From assembly GCF_900166635.1 (NCBI RefSeq), contig NZ_LT800497.1, positions 3,272,344 through 3,336,343 on the forward strand: a stretch of 64,000 nt of DNA. Reading direction: 5' to 3'. The first letter of the stretch is position 1; the number at the start of each line of letters is the position of its first letter. The DNA is from Oceanobacillus timonensis. GTDB lineage: Bacteria; Bacillota; Bacilli; Bacillales; Amphibacillaceae. The translations under genes and the position numbers were made by a program. The notes under the pieces are model-generated. The model saw only the letters and a list, made by a program, of their open reading frames with translations. It was not told the origin of the DNA and did not search any database. Shown here one piece after another: positions 9,325 through 21,374 of the stretch.

Positions 9325-10470
9325 TTACACACTTGCTTGCTGCTGCATCCCGCGAATCAGGACTTCCACCACTTCTTTCCGGCTAAATTCAGGAGGCGGT
9401 GTTACGCCACCCGTTAACATCTCCCGTACTTTGGTTCCGGACAAAATAACGTGATTTTCTTTATCATGCGGGCAGGTTTTCGTTGATGCCATATTGCCGC
9501 ATGCTTTGCAGTAAAAACTGTGTTCAAAAAATAACGGTGTGATTTCCAAATCTTCTTCTGTAAAGTTTTGAAAAATAGTTTGCGCATCGTACGTTCCATA
9601 GTAGTCACCCACTCCTGCATGATCTCGGCCGACAATAAAATGTGTGCAGCCATAATTTTTACGCACTAACGCGTGAAAAATGGCTTCTCTCGGACCCGCA
9701 TAGCGCATTGCCGCTGGAAATACGGCGAGAAATACCCGATCACGCGGATAATATTTAGACAATAGCACTTCATAACTTTCCATTCTTACATCCGCCGGGA
9801 TATCATCTGCTTTGGTATCTCCTACTAGCGGATTTAAAAATAATCCATCAACGATTTCCAAAGCTGCCTTCTGTATATATTCATGAGCCCGGTGAACCGG
9901 ATTTCTTGTTTGAAAACCGACAACCTTTTTCCAGCCTTGTTTTTCGAAATGCGCTCTGGTTTCTTTTGGATCCAGATAATATGCTTGAAAACCATCCCGC
10001 TGTAACCGTTTTGTTAACGTAATCGGTCCGGCTACGTAATAATCCGGCCGTTCAAATAATTTTTTTACTCCTGGATGCGCTTGATCCTCTGTTTGATATA
10101 CCAGTTTTGCTTCTTTCCATTTATTCGGTTCATATATTTCTGCGATATCTATGACCCCATACACTTCATTATTAAAAGTAAGCTTTGCGCGCTTGCCAAC
10201 TTCTAGTGTATTGGCATCTTGCTCTGTAACCGGTAATGTGATTGGAATACTCCAAACTGTTCCATCAGCTAAACGCATATCGCTGACTACCGACTCATAA
10301 TCTGCTTTCCCCAGAAATCCTGTCAAAGGGCTGAATCCGCCAATACCAATCAATTCTAAATCGGAAAGCGCAAAGGAATCCAGCTTTATTTCCTGCGTAA
10401 TTCCCTGCGTGTCATAATCCGGATCATATTGTTGAATTAAGGTTCCTCCATGTGGAGTAATGGTTGTCAT
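9325..10470 (-). CDS. sat: Sulfate adenylyltransferase (ATP sulfurylase) Sat
   Basis: Activates sulfate with ATP to give APS and pyrophosphate. The protein has the N-terminal PUA-like domain, the catalytic [12 protein letters not shown] with its HxxH motif, the [12 protein letters not shown] loop, and a [16 protein letters not shown] zinc-type knuckle near the C-terminus. From the ATG at 10470 it has 381 residues, close to the B. subtilis enzyme; GGAGG stands 8 nt upstream of this start, so the longer frame starting at 10485 is not used. It lies 48 bp after cysH and 28 bp before cysP. Confidence 0.96.
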   Translation of the reverse strand: MTTITPHGGTLIQQYDPDYDTQGITQEIKLDSFALSDLELIGIGGFSPLTGFLGKADYESVVSDMRLADGTVWSIPITLPVTEQDANTLEVGKRAKLTFNNEVYGVIDIAEIYEPNKWKEAKLVYQTEDQAHPGVKKLFERPDYYVAGPITLTKRLQRDGFQAYYLDPKETRAHFEKQGWKKVVGFQTRNPVHRAHEYIQKAALEIVDGLFLNPLVGDTKADDIPADVRMESYEVLLSKYYPRDRVFLAVFPAAMRYAGPREAIFHALVRKNYGCTHFIVGRDHAGVGDYYGTYDAQTIFQNFTEEDLEITPLFFEHSFYCKACGNMASTKTCPHDKENHVILSGTKVREMLTGGVTPPPEFSRKEVVEVLIRGMQQQASV

Positions 10471-10518
10471 AACGTTTACCTCCAATAATTTTCAATGTCA
10501 TTCTGTCTATATTGCTTC

Positions 10519-11232
10519 TTATTTTTGCTGATGCAAGCCGCATTCTGTTTTATTTGTATTTGCCCATCTGCCGCTTCTTGCATCTTCCCCGTTCAAAACT
10601 GCTTTTGTGCAATGCTCACAGCCGATACTCGGGTAATTCTTATCATGAAGCTCATTATAAGGCAGTTGATGTAAACGGATATACATCCAGATTTCTTCTT
10701 CCGTCCAATGAATCAAAGGGCAGACTTTAATCGATTCAAATCTTCTGTCTTGATTCACAAATTGCGTATTCGCTCTTGTTGGAGACTGCTCCCGACGTAA
10801 ACCGGATATCCATGCTGTATATTTATTTAATTGCCGCTCCAAAGGAATCAGCTTACGAATACTGCAGCATAGGTCCGGGTTTACTTTCCATAATTCCGGG
10901 CCATGGGTTTCTGCTTGCTCTTCCGGTGCCAAATCCGGTTTCGTCATTTGAATCTTTAAACTGGGATAACGCTCTTTTACACGTTCAATCAATTCATACG
11001 TTTCTTTAAAATGAAAATCCGTATCCAGAAAAACAATGGCAGCATCTTTTTTCACCTTATAAATCATGTCAATCAGGACGATACCTTCCGCCCCAAAACT
11101 GCAGGCATAAACAAGTTCATCACCATAGGTTTGATAAGCCCATTTCAATATCTCCAGACTGTCCTTCTTTTCCAGCTTTTGATTCAGGATGTCATAATCA
11201 TCTGCCGCTGCTTTTTGATAGGTTAATTGCAT
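10519..11232 (-). CDS. cysH: Phosphoadenylyl/adenylyl-sulfate reductase CysH
   Basis: Reduces PAPS or APS to sulfite with thioredoxin as electron donor. The substrate loop [10 protein letters not shown] is at residues 44-53. A cysteine pair (C122, C123 in [12 protein letters not shown]) and the CEHC motif (C205, C208) are the four ligands of the [4Fe-4S] cluster found in APS-using reductases and in B. subtilis CysH; the C-terminal ECGLH holds the catalytic Cys231. It is the second gene of the operon, 120 bp after the yezD-like gene. AAGAAGG precedes the ATG. The 120 bp gap has a T6 run but no S-box consensus and no convincing hairpin. Confidence 0.96.
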   Translation of the reverse strand: MQLTYQKAAADDYDILNQKLEKKDSLEILKWAYQTYGDELVYACSFGAEGIVLIDMIYKVKKDAAIVFLDTDFHFKETYELIERVKERYPSLKIQMTKPDLAPEEQAETHGPELWKVNPDLCCSIRKLIPLERQLNKYTAWISGLRREQSPTRANTQFVNQDRRFESIKVCPLIHWTEEEIWMYIRLHQLPYNELHDKNYPSIGCEHCTKAVLNGEDARSGRWANTNKTECGLHQQK

Positions 11233-11352
11233 GCCTCAACCTTCTTTCTAAAATGAATACTTGACTATTAAAAAAGACGCCGCTCCTCCAGAATTTCTTC
11301 TTGAAAGAACGCCGCCTCTAGTTGTCTAGTCAGCAGTGTTGTTTTATTTTAG

Positions 11353-11496
11353 TTACTTTAACCTTACCTTTTCATTTTTCTCCAATTGAATGACTTTTCC
11401 GTCTTGAACAACAATCGTAATTGTTCCAAAATCCAAATCATTTAATAATTCCTTTAATTTCAAATAAAAATCATCGACTTCATGTTCTTTTGACAT
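11353..11496 (-). CDS. yezD: YezD-like small protein (DUF2292 family)
   Basis: A 47-codon gene with a perfect GGGAGGAAG ribosome binding site. The peptide starts MSKEHEVDDFYLKLKELL and its second half reads GTITIVVQDGKVIQLEKNEK, which is the pattern of the YezD/DUF2292 family (GxVEITIHDGKVVQIERxEK). Members of this family are often found beside sulfate assimilation genes, but no biochemical role is known to me. Here it is the first gene of the cysH operon, between the promoter and cysH. The assignment rests on motif resemblance over some 25 residues. Confidence 0.8.
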   Translation of the reverse strand: MSKEHEVDDFYLKLKELLNDLDFGTITIVVQDGKVIQLEKNEKVRLK

Positions 11497-11535
11497 GTTA
11501 TCTTCCTCCCAGTTTATATTTGTTGCTTGAGGAAG

Positions 11536-11564
11536 TTTAATTCCCTGTAATTTGATAAGATTTA
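11536..11564 (-). promoter_or_regulatory. Putative CymR operator of the cysH operon
   Basis: The minus-strand segment begins TAAATCTTATC and ends GGGAATTAAA over 29 bp. It resembles the CymR consensus of Bacillus, in which a TAA-A/T-rich half with CTTAT is followed by a GGAATT half. It lies directly downstream of the predicted transcription start, where a repressor would block the operon when cysteine is plentiful. The consensus is quoted from memory, so the match is approximate. Confidence 0.5.
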
Positions 11565-11577
11565 TTAGTTTAATAGT

Positions 11578-11606
11578 ATTCTATCCATATTTTTACCTTT
11601 TGTCAA
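11578..11606 (-). promoter_or_regulatory. Sigma-A promoter of the yezD-cysH-sat-cysP-cysC-cysJ-cysI operon
   Basis: TTGACA (11601-11606) and TAGAAT (11578-11583) on the minus strand, spacer 17 bp. With a start site near 11571 the leader is about 75 nt. This is a near-consensus promoter, in keeping with strong expression held down by a repressor. Confidence 0.8.
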
Positions 11607-11742
11607 TCACCCGTTAAAAATTTTTTCAATGAAATGAAAAATCCGAAACACTATCCGAAATACTTCTTGTTATCCCGCCGTCATCCTTCAAAAGTATTCC
11701 TATCTTAATGATATGGTTTATGTCCTGAAAAAGACACAAAGT

Positions 11743-11778
11743 TATTGACTTTTAGTACGCTATTGCTAAAAGTCAATA
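11743..11778. repeat. Perfect 13-bp inverted repeat in the cysH/TraB gap
   Basis: TATTGACTTTTAG and CTAAAAGTCAATA are separated by 10 bp. It lies 39 bp past the TraB stop on the minus strand, so it may end that transcript, but the downstream tract is only moderately T-rich. The remaining bases between 11607 and 11816 show nothing else recognisable. Confidence 0.5.
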
Positions 11779-11816
11779 CTTCGTGCCTGGAAATCGATTC
11801 AATGCAGGCACATGTA

Positions 11817-12803
11817 TTAATAAATATGTTCTACCTGATATCCCTTATCTTCCAACTCTGTCACAATACTTGGTTCAACTGTAAAGTGTGCAGTTCCTAC
11901 AAAAACAAAATAGTTCTGCCCGCTGTCTTCCTGTAAAATATCATCCAGACTGTTCGCCATATTGATATTCCGCTTATCATTTAACTCTTCCATATACTCA
12001 TCATTTATTTCGGCTTCTTCCTCATCATTAGACATATTTTCCATTGTTTCCATATCTCCTTCAAGCCAAGCTTCAGCAAGTGCTTCCATTTCTTCAGGGC
12101 CATCTTCATAGCCATCCACTGCTGCTTCCAATGTTTGTATTTGTGTTTCCATGGAATAACCGCTGAGTATTTCAAATTGTTCTTCTGCGCTTTCTAATGA
12201 AACAATTTCTTTTTCATCTTCTGTTGCTTTTTCCAAGAAATATAAATCGACAGCTGATTGTGAATCAACATCACTCGTCGTCGTAACTAATTCCAGCAGC
12301 ATTGTCTCCACAAACCAAGGCTGAAACTCATTCATCGATTCTAAATCCAACCCGTTTTCTTCAAAAATAGAGGCGAGATCTGCGTATGTGTCTTCTGGAA
12401 GTTCCTCTTCCAATGTCGTATCATCCTCATATGTAGCATATTCTAACATTTCCTCCTGTGAAGGCGTTTCTTCCAGCAAATTAAATTCCGGCAAAACAAC
12501 ATCTGCGCTATCATATGCATCTTCAATAGCAGGATCTAATGGATAAAAATCATCATTTCCTAAATGGATTGTTCCTTGTAAATACATTTCCGTATCACCG
12601 GATTCCGATTCCACTTTCCATAAGAATCCGCCGTTTCCTTCGCCGCTTCCCTCTTCTTCCGCTGCTTCTTCTGAAGTCTGGTCCTCTTCAGTTACAGATT
12701 CTTCCTCTTCCTTTTCAGTTTCAGATGCATCCTCGTCTCCACTGCACGCGCCAAGCAAGCCAACTAATAGAAAAATAGATAACGCTAACAATAATTTTTT
12801 CAT
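11817..12803 (-). CDS. TraB/GumN family lipoprotein
   Basis: A 328-residue exported lipoprotein: signal sequence MKKLLLALSIFLLVGLLGAC with lipobox LGAC (lipidated Cys20), then a very acidic linker rich in Glu and Ser to about residue 60, then a TraB/GumN domain. The two family histidine motifs are present: GTIHLGNDDFYPL near residue 80 and FVGTAHFTVEPSI near residue 300. The family is related to Tiki-type metalloproteases, but the function of bacterial members is uncertain. It is a single gene between the sulfate and suf operons. No RBS of note; the ATG at 12803 is the only start that gives the signal peptide. Confidence 0.85.
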   Translation of the reverse strand: MKKLLLALSIFLLVGLLGACSGDEDASETEKEEEESVTEEDQTSEEAAEEEGSGEGNGGFLWKVESESGDTEMYLQGTIHLGNDDFYPLDPAIEDAYDSADVVLPEFNLLEETPSQEEMLEYATYEDDTTLEEELPEDTYADLASIFEENGLDLESMNEFQPWFVETMLLELVTTTSDVDSQSAVDLYFLEKATEDEKEIVSLESAEEQFEILSGYSMETQIQTLEAAVDGYEDGPEEMEALAEAWLEGDMETMENMSNDEEEAEINDEYMEELNDKRNINMANSLDDILQEDSGQNYFVFVGTAHFTVEPSIVTELEDKGYQVEHIY

Positions 12804-12923
12804 GCAAGCAATCCCCCCATACTTTACTTCCTCATTCTTGTATAAAATTAATACGCAATAAATACATTCTAACAGAATAAAACAGTTATTGTGAAAACGT
12901 TTAAAAAAGTTTTTATGTAATAA

Positions 12924-12956
12924 AAAAAGTGACCTCCGTAGAAGTCACTTTTTTTA
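12924..12956 (-). terminator. Terminator of the suf operon (bidirectional)
   Basis: Hairpin AAAAGTGAC and GTCACTTTT with an 11-nt loop, with A and T tracts of at least six on the two sides, 10 bp past the sufB stop. Confidence 0.85.
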
Positions 12957-12965
12957 TACAAGTGT

Positions 12966-14363
12966 TTAACCAATAGATCCTTCCATTTCAAAGCTGATAA
13001 GACGATTCATCTCAACAGCATATTCCATTGGAAGTTCTTTCGTAAATGGCTCAATGAAGCCCATTACAATCATTTCTGTTGCTTCTTCTTCTGATAAGCC
13101 GCGGCTCATCAAATAGAAAAGCTGTTCCTCAGACACTTTCGAAACTTTTGCTTCGTGCTCTAAGGAAATGTTGTCGTTCAAGATTTCATTGTATGGAATG
13201 GTATCCGATGTGGATTCATTATCCATAATCAGTGTATCACACTCAATGTTGGAGCGAGCTCCCTCTGCTTTACGTCCAAAGTGTACTAAACCACGATAAG
13301 AAACTTTCCCGCCTTGTTTAGAGATTGACTTGGAAACAATGGTAGAAGACGTATTTGGAGCTAAATGATGCATTTTCGCACCAGCATCCTGCAATTGTCC
13401 TCTTCCTGCTAAAGCAATAGAAAGCGTGTTTCCACGTGCGCCTTCTCCTTTAAGAAGGATAGAAGGATATTTCATGGTTAATTTAGAACCAATATTTCCG
13501 TCAATCCATTCCATCGTTGCATTCGCATCACATACTGCACGTTTGGTAACAAGGTTATACACATTGTTTGCCCAGTTTTGGATGGTTGTATAACGGCAAT
13601 AGCCATCTTTCTTCACAATAATTTCTACTACTGCACTGTGAAGAGAGTTTGTTGTATAAACCGGTGCTGTACAACCCTCTACATAGTGTACAGATGCGCC
13701 TTCATCTACAATAATCAACGTACGTTCAAACTGTCCCATATTTTCAGAATTGATACGGAAGTAAGCTTGTAACGGCGTGGTTGCCTCTACGCCTTTTGGT
13801 ACGTAGATAAAGGAACCACCGGACCATACTGCAGAGTTTAATGCAGCAAATTTATTGTCTGCATATGGAATAACGGTCCCAAAATACTCTTTAAACAGTT
13901 CTTCATTTTCTTTCAATGCTGTATCCGTATCTTTAAACACGATACCGAGCTCTTGAAGATCTTCTTTTAGGCTGTGGTAAACAACTTCTGATTCATACTG
14001 TGCAGAAACACCAGCAAGATATTTTTGCTCCGCTTCCGGGATACCTAATTTATCAAACGTCTGCTTGATTTCTTCAGGTACTTCATCCCATGTTCTACCT
14101 TGTTTCTCAGAAGGTTTTACATAATAAACAATCTCATCGAAGTCTAATCCGGTAAGGTCTCCACCCCATTGCGGCATTGGACGGTTATAAAAATGTTCCA
14201 GTGCTTTCAAACGATAGTCGAGCATCCACTCCGGCTCTTCCTTCATTTTTGAAATTTCTTTTACCACATTTGACGTTAACCCTTTTTCGGTACGGAAAAT
14301 GGATACATCTTTGTCGTGAAATCCATATTTATACTCATCTATTTCCGGCATATTTTTTGCCAT
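12966..14363 (-). CDS. sufB: Fe-S cluster assembly scaffold SufB
   Basis: Core subunit of the SufBCD scaffold on which Fe-S clusters are assembled. At 465 residues it has the SufB beta-helix core with the conserved segments [33 protein letters not shown] (a conserved Cys) and [22 protein letters not shown] near the C-terminus. It is the last gene of sufCDSUB, 39 bp after sufU. The order sufC-D-S-U-B is the one known from B. subtilis, where this is the essential Fe-S system. GGGAGG-type sequence lies before the ATG. Confidence 0.97.
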   Translation of the reverse strand: MAKNMPEIDEYKYGFHDKDVSIFRTEKGLTSNVVKEISKMKEEPEWMLDYRLKALEHFYNRPMPQWGGDLTGLDFDEIVYYVKPSEKQGRTWDEVPEEIKQTFDKLGIPEAEQKYLAGVSAQYESEVVYHSLKEDLQELGIVFKDTDTALKENEELFKEYFGTVIPYADNKFAALNSAVWSGGSFIYVPKGVEATTPLQAYFRINSENMGQFERTLIIVDEGASVHYVEGCTAPVYTTNSLHSAVVEIIVKKDGYCRYTTIQNWANNVYNLVTKRAVCDANATMEWIDGNIGSKLTMKYPSILLKGEGARGNTLSIALAGRGQLQDAGAKMHHLAPNTSSTIVSKSISKQGGKVSYRGLVHFGRKAEGARSNIECDTLIMDNESTSDTIPYNEILNDNISLEHEAKVSKVSEEQLFYLMSRGLSEEEATEMIVMGFIEPFTKELPMEYAVEMNRLISFEMEGSIG

Positions 14364-14402
14364 TGTTGATAACCTCCCTCTGACAGAATAAAAAATTCTG
14401 TC

Positions 14403-17351
<2,949 letters not shown>

Positions 17352-17368
17352 GATTACCCCTCCTTACC

Positions 17369-18157
17369 TTACGCGTTTTGTTCTGCAGTTTCTTCGTCTT
17401 CAATTCCTAATTCTTCTCTAATCCATTCGTAACCTTCTGATTCTAGGCGTTTAGCAAGCTCAGGTCCGCCTGATTTTACAATACGGCCTTGCATCATAAC
17501 ATGTACGAAGTCAGGAGTAATGTAGTTTAAGAGACGTTGATAGTGTGTAATAATTAAGCATCCAAAGGCATCCGAACGCATTTGGTTGATTCCTTTTGAT
17601 ACGACTTTCAACGCATCAATATCCAGTCCGGAATCAATTTCATCAAGAATAGCGATGTCCGGCTGTAATTGCATTAATTGCAGAATTTCGTTACGTTTTT
17701 TCTCCCCGCCGGAGAAACCTTCATTCAAGTAACGTGTTGCCATATTTTGATCAATATCAAGGTAGTCTAAGTCCTGATCCAATTTTTTGATGAATTTCAT
17801 TAATGGAATTTCATCGCCTTCTTCACGTTTTGCATTGATTGCAGAGCGCAAGAAGTCAGAAGTTGTTACTCCGCTGATTTCACTTGGGTACTGCATTGCT
17901 AAAAACAGACCTGCACGGGCACGTTCATCTACTTCCATTTCTAAAACATCTTCCCCGTCAAGTGTGATGGTTCCTTCTGTTACTTCATATTTAGGATGAC
18001 CCATAATGGCAGACGCCAATGTGGATTTACCTGTACCATTCGGCCCCATGACAGCATGGAATTCTCCACCTTTAATCGTTAGGTCTACTCCTTTTAATAT
18101 CTCTTTTTCTTCAATAGATACATGAAGATTCTTGATTTCTAATACTGAACCTGACAT
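17369..18157 (-). CDS. sufC: Suf complex ATPase SufC
   Basis: Soluble ABC-type ATPase that drives SufB-SufD remodelling, not transport. Walker A GPNGTGKST is near residue 38, the signature loop is FSGGEKKRNEI and Walker B is IAILDEIDSGLD. Length 262 is typical. It is the first gene of the operon, with GGAGGTATGAGTT before the ATG and a sigma-A promoter 70 bp upstream. Confidence 0.97.
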   Translation of the reverse strand: MSGSVLEIKNLHVSIEEKEILKGVDLTIKGGEFHAVMGPNGTGKSTLASAIMGHPKYEVTEGTITLDGEDVLEMEVDERARAGLFLAMQYPSEISGVTTSDFLRSAINAKREEGDEIPLMKFIKKLDQDLDYLDIDQNMATRYLNEGFSGGEKKRNEILQLMQLQPDIAILDEIDSGLDIDALKVVSKGINQMRSDAFGCLIITHYQRLLNYITPDFVHVMMQGRIVKSGGPELAKRLESEGYEWIREELGIEDEETAEQNA

Positions 18158-18228
18158 AACTCATACCTCCAAAACTATATTTTAAATGAAATGAATAAGA
18201 TATCCATTCTCAATTTATTCTCATTACA

Positions 18229-18257
18229 ATCTTAAATCATTTCAAATTAATTCGCAA
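18229..18257 (-). promoter_or_regulatory. Sigma-A promoter of sufCDSUB
   Basis: TTGCGA (18252-18257) and TAAGAT (18229-18234), spacer 17 bp, giving a leader of about 65 nt before sufC. No clear operator is visible. Confidence 0.6.
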
Positions 18258-18329
18258 CTGTTATTATCCGTCTTTTATAAGCTTTCAATGATGCTTTTAA
18301 GATTGATTTAAAAGCTCTTTCCATTTAAA

Positions 18330-18355
18330 AAGCTGATGCCCCTCGACATCAGCTT
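18330..18355 (-). terminator. Terminator of the small 18365-18517 gene
   Basis: AAGCTGATGTCG and CATCAGCTT hairpin followed by TTTTTAAATGG on the minus strand, 10 bp past the stop of the small frame. It insulates suf from it. Confidence 0.75.
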
Positions 18356-18364
18356 CTGTTATTT

Positions 18365-18517
18365 TTATCTCATGATTCCAGAATTTGCTTCTGATGAAAT
18401 CATCTTCGCATTCTGGTATTCCTGTTCTCTTTCTTGTTCCACTTTTAATTTTTTATTCAAGCTTCGATCGTACTCTTCGTAGTTGACTCTCCTTGATTGC
18501 CCCATACCTTTTTCCAT
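18365..18517 (-). CDS. Small hypothetical protein with a sigma-B-like promoter
   Basis: A 50-codon frame from ATG 18517, MEKGMGQSRRVNYEEY..., hydrophilic and rich in Glu, Arg and Gln, with no hydrophobic segment; I do not recognise the family. The ATG has a poor ribosome binding site. The frame is open for 12 more codons upstream to ATT 18553, which has AAAGGA 9 nt before it, so a rare ATT start giving 62 residues is possible; ATG 18505 is another option. A clear terminator follows at 10 bp and a GTTTAA-N13-GGGAAT promoter precedes it, so it looks like a complete transcription unit, perhaps of the general stress regulon. Confidence 0.6.
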   Translation of the reverse strand: MEKGMGQSRRVNYEEYDRSLNKKLKVEQEREQEYQNAKMISSEANSGIMR

Positions 18518-18607
18518 TTCCGAAGTGTAGCTTAAACCATTCTCAGTGGTAATAATAAATCATCCTTTCGGTTTGTTTAGCACATTCTATATGCTAACAC
18601 AGGAATC

Positions 18608-18632
18608 ATTCCCGCTCAAAATTGATTTAAAC
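18608..18632 (-). promoter_or_regulatory. Sigma-B-like promoter
   Basis: GTTTAA (18627-18632) and GGGAAT (18608-18613) with a 13 bp spacer on the minus strand match the Bacillus sigma-B pattern GTTTAA-N12-15-GGGWAT. It lies about 55 bp before the ATT candidate start of the small gene. Confidence 0.55.
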
Positions 18633-18714
18633 GTATATTTTCGGATAATTTATGAAAAATATCTGGTATAGGGAGAATAAAACCCATATACTTAAAATTC
18701 TTCCTTATTACTCT

Positions 18715-19554
18715 TTATTCTGCATCCGTTGGTGTTGGAATAACTGCACCGTCATAGTTTTCCAGCATGAAATCCTGAATTTCCTGCGATTGCAATACTT
18801 CCACTAATTTGTTCAAAGCTTCATTATCAACATCTTCTGAACGAACAGCAACAAGATTCAAGTACTCGGAATCTTCATCCTCCATAAACAAAGCATCGTC
18901 TAAAGGATTTAATCCTGCTTCAATCGCATAGTTTGTGTTAATAACAACCAACGCATCTTCTTCACTTTCGTAATTCTCCGGCAAGAATGCTGGGTCCACA
19001 TCCGGATGGAAAGATAAATTTAAAGGGTTGTCCACAATATCATCAATTGTAGCCGCTGACTTTTCCACGTCCTCATCTAAAGTAATCAATCCATTATTCT
19101 CAAATAAAGTTAAAATTCTGCCTTGATCTGCAATCGAGTTACTTAAAACGACTTCCGTTCCCTCAGGAATGTCATCGATATCTGTAATATTTTGTGAGTA
19201 AATACCAATTGGCTCCACATGCACATTACCAATCGATTCTATTTCATAACCAGTATCTTCTACTGTCTGATCAAGGTAAGGCTGGTGTTGAAAGTAGTTC
19301 GCATCTAAAGTACCATCTGCTAAATCATCATTGGGGAAAACATAATCCTGGTACTCCTCAATATTTAATGTAATACCTTCTTCTTCTAACATCGGCCGGG
19401 CTTCTTCAAGAATCTCAGCATGTGGAACACTAACAGCTCCTACTGTAATTTCTGTATCAGAATCCGTATCGCTATCAGAAGATTCATCATTACCTCCACA
19501 TGCAGCTAAAAGCAGAACGAGACCAGCTGCGATTAAAAACATCCATTTCTTCAT
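18715..19554 (-). CDS. metQ: Methionine ABC transporter substrate-binding lipoprotein MetQ
   Basis: NlpA/MetQ family lipoprotein of 279 residues: signal with lipobox LLAAC (lipid Cys near residue 20), an acidic Ser/Asp linker, then the ligand-binding domain starting EITVGAVSVPHAEIL and containing YFQHQPYLDQ. It binds D- or L-methionine outside the membrane and delivers it to MetNP. It is the last gene of metN-metP-metQ, 68 bp after metP. The usual B. subtilis order (yusC-B-A) is kept. A weak hairpin at 18666-18690 may be its terminator. Confidence 0.95.
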   Translation of the reverse strand: MKKWMFLIAAGLVLLLAACGGNDESSDSDTDSDTEITVGAVSVPHAEILEEARPMLEEEGITLNIEEYQDYVFPNDDLADGTLDANYFQHQPYLDQTVEDTGYEIESIGNVHVEPIGIYSQNITDIDDIPEGTEVVLSNSIADQGRILTLFENNGLITLDEDVEKSAATIDDIVDNPLNLSFHPDVDPAFLPENYESEEDALVVINTNYAIEAGLNPLDDALFMEDEDSEYLNLVAVRSEDVDNEALNKLVEVLQSQEIQDFMLENYDGAVIPTPTDAE

Positions 19555-19622
19555 TTTGTACGCCCCTTTTACTTTTTTATTATGTGAATCAAGTCAAACT
19601 TGAATACCATCTTTTATCACAA

Positions 19623-20291
19623 TTAACGTTTATCCAATTTCCTTGTAATAGCATCTCCAATAAATTGGAAAATAAATACAATCACAACAATAATCACCGT
19701 ACATACAAATACAACATCCCAGCTTCTACGCTGAAATCCAAAATAAAAAGCATAGTTTCCTAATCCGCCTGCACCGATTGCGCCGGCCATAGCTGTATAG
19801 CCGATTAACGCAATGGCTGTAACTGTCAGTCCGGATACGAGGGCTGGTTTGGATTCGGGAAGCAGTACTTTAAAGATAATGGTACTTGCTTTTGCTCCCA
19901 TTGCTTTTGCAGCTTCCACTACACCTTTGTCCACTTCCTTCAAGGCAATTTCAACCAGCCTTGCATAGAATGGAGCACTTCCTAAAATCAGCGCTGGTAA
20001 AGCGGCAGTAGGTCCACGTATGGTTCCCACTAATAGATCTGTAAATGGGAACAATAACAGAATTAAAATAATGAAAGGAATGGCCCGGAAAATATTAACG
20101 AATGCAGCTACGATGACATTAACCGGTTTATTCGCCCAAAAATTCCCTTTTGATGTTAAAAATAATAATAATCCTAACATCAAACCAAGCACGGTCGTTC
20201 CAACCATTGCAATAGCAGTCATATATACGGTTTCCTGTGATGCCTCTATTAAATCTTCCGCTACTATGTTCGGAAATAATTCCTCAAGCAT
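19623..20291 (-). CDS. metP: Methionine ABC transporter permease MetP
   Basis: Membrane component of the methionine importer, 222 residues with five hydrophobic segments. The EAA-type loop EAAKAMGAKASTIIFKVLLPESKPALVSG near residues 144-172 contacts MetN. Overlaps the end of metN by 8 bp, so translation is coupled. Confidence 0.95.
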   Translation of the reverse strand: MLEELFPNIVAEDLIEASQETVYMTAIAMVGTTVLGLMLGLLLFLTSKGNFWANKPVNVIVAAFVNIFRAIPFIILILLLFPFTDLLVGTIRGPTAALPALILGSAPFYARLVEIALKEVDKGVVEAAKAMGAKASTIIFKVLLPESKPALVSGLTVTAIALIGYTAMAGAIGAGGLGNYAFYFGFQRRSWDVVFVCTVIIVVIVFIFQFIGDAITRKLDKR

Positions 20292-21306
20292 GCTGAATTA
20301 CCTCCACTTCTATAACATCTTGTTCTTTCAAATATTTCATTGCCTCGTCCTGCTGACTTCCCAGCAGCTGAACAATTAACGTTCCATAGCTTCCGCCTTG
20401 TGTTTGCGTGATTTTCCCTTGCAAGATGTTCACATGGATATCAAACTGCTTCACAAGTTGGCTTATGATTGTCTGGTTCGCACTTTCCCCTAAAAATTGA
20501 ATGCGCAATAGCATACCTTCCCGGAATTTTTCTGTCAATTCCGTCATGTCATCCTCTTCTTCATTCGAACCGGTCAGCTGTTCAACAAAGTTTTGTGTAA
20601 CTTGCTGCTGCGGCTTCGTAAATACATCGATAACATTTCCTTCTTCTACCACTTTCCCATATTCCATCACAGCAACCCGATTACATATTTTACGGATTAC
20701 ATGCATTTCATGAGTGATTAAAATAATCGTTAATCCTAATTTTTCATTAATGCCCTGCAATAAGCGCAGAATTTGATTGGTTGTCTCCGGATCCAGCGCA
20801 GAAGTTGCCTCATCACAGAGCAAAACTTTAGGAGAGTTTGCTAACGCTCTGGCAATACCAACTCTTTGTTTTTGACCACCGCTTAACTGTGCAGGATAAG
20901 CATCTTCTTTTCCTGACAAACCGACTAGTTCAACTAATTCCAGTACACGTTTTTTCCGCTCCCTTTTCTCCACTCCTGAAATTTCAAGCGGAAACGCAAT
21001 GTTATCAGCAACGGTGCGGGACCATAACAGGTTAAAATGCTGGAACACCATACCAATATCCTGCCTGGCAATACGTAAATCCGATTTCGATAAAGAAGTA
21101 ATCACCTGATCGCCGATTTTCACTGTACCAGCTGACGGCTCTTCCAGTCTGTTGATTAAACGGACAAAAGTACTCTTCCCTGCACCACTGTAGCCAACTA
21201 CGCCATAAATATCGCCATCTTCTACTTGAAGATTTAAATTATCCACGGCGACAACATCTTTATTATTTAAAGAGAATACTTTCTTCAGCCCTTCAATGGA
21301 TATCAC
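20284..21306 (-). CDS. metN: Methionine ABC transporter ATPase MetN
   Basis: ATPase of 340 residues: Walker A GYSGAGKST at 38-46, signature LSGGQKQRVGIARAL near 140 and Walker B VLLCDEATSALD, followed by a C-terminal NIL (ACT-like) domain from about 265, which in E. coli MetN senses methionine and inhibits transport. It is the first gene of the operon and is preceded by a SAM riboswitch, so control works both at RNA level and, probably, on the protein. Confidence 0.96.
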   Translation of the reverse strand: MISIEGLKKVFSLNNKDVVAVDNLNLQVEDGDIYGVVGYSGAGKSTFVRLINRLEEPSAGTVKIGDQVITSLSKSDLRIARQDIGMVFQHFNLLWSRTVADNIAFPLEISGVEKRERKKRVLELVELVGLSGKEDAYPAQLSGGQKQRVGIARALANSPKVLLCDEATSALDPETTNQILRLLQGINEKLGLTIILITHEMHVIRKICNRVAVMEYGKVVEEGNVIDVFTKPQQQVTQNFVEQLTGSNEEEDDMTELTEKFREGMLLRIQFLGESANQTIISQLVKQFDIHVNILQGKITQTQGGSYGTLIVQLLGSQQDEAMKYLKEQDVIEVEVIQHA

Positions 21307-21374
21307 TTTATTTCACTCCTATATGTAAACAATCCTGTTTATCATGTATTCTTGTTTATTATTTATTCAACCAT

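Noticed and set aside
11233..11352. S-box or other attenuator in the yezD-cysH gap
   Set aside because: There is a GC-rich segment followed by T6, but the GGCGGCG strings are direct rather than inverted repeats and the S-box consensus is missing.
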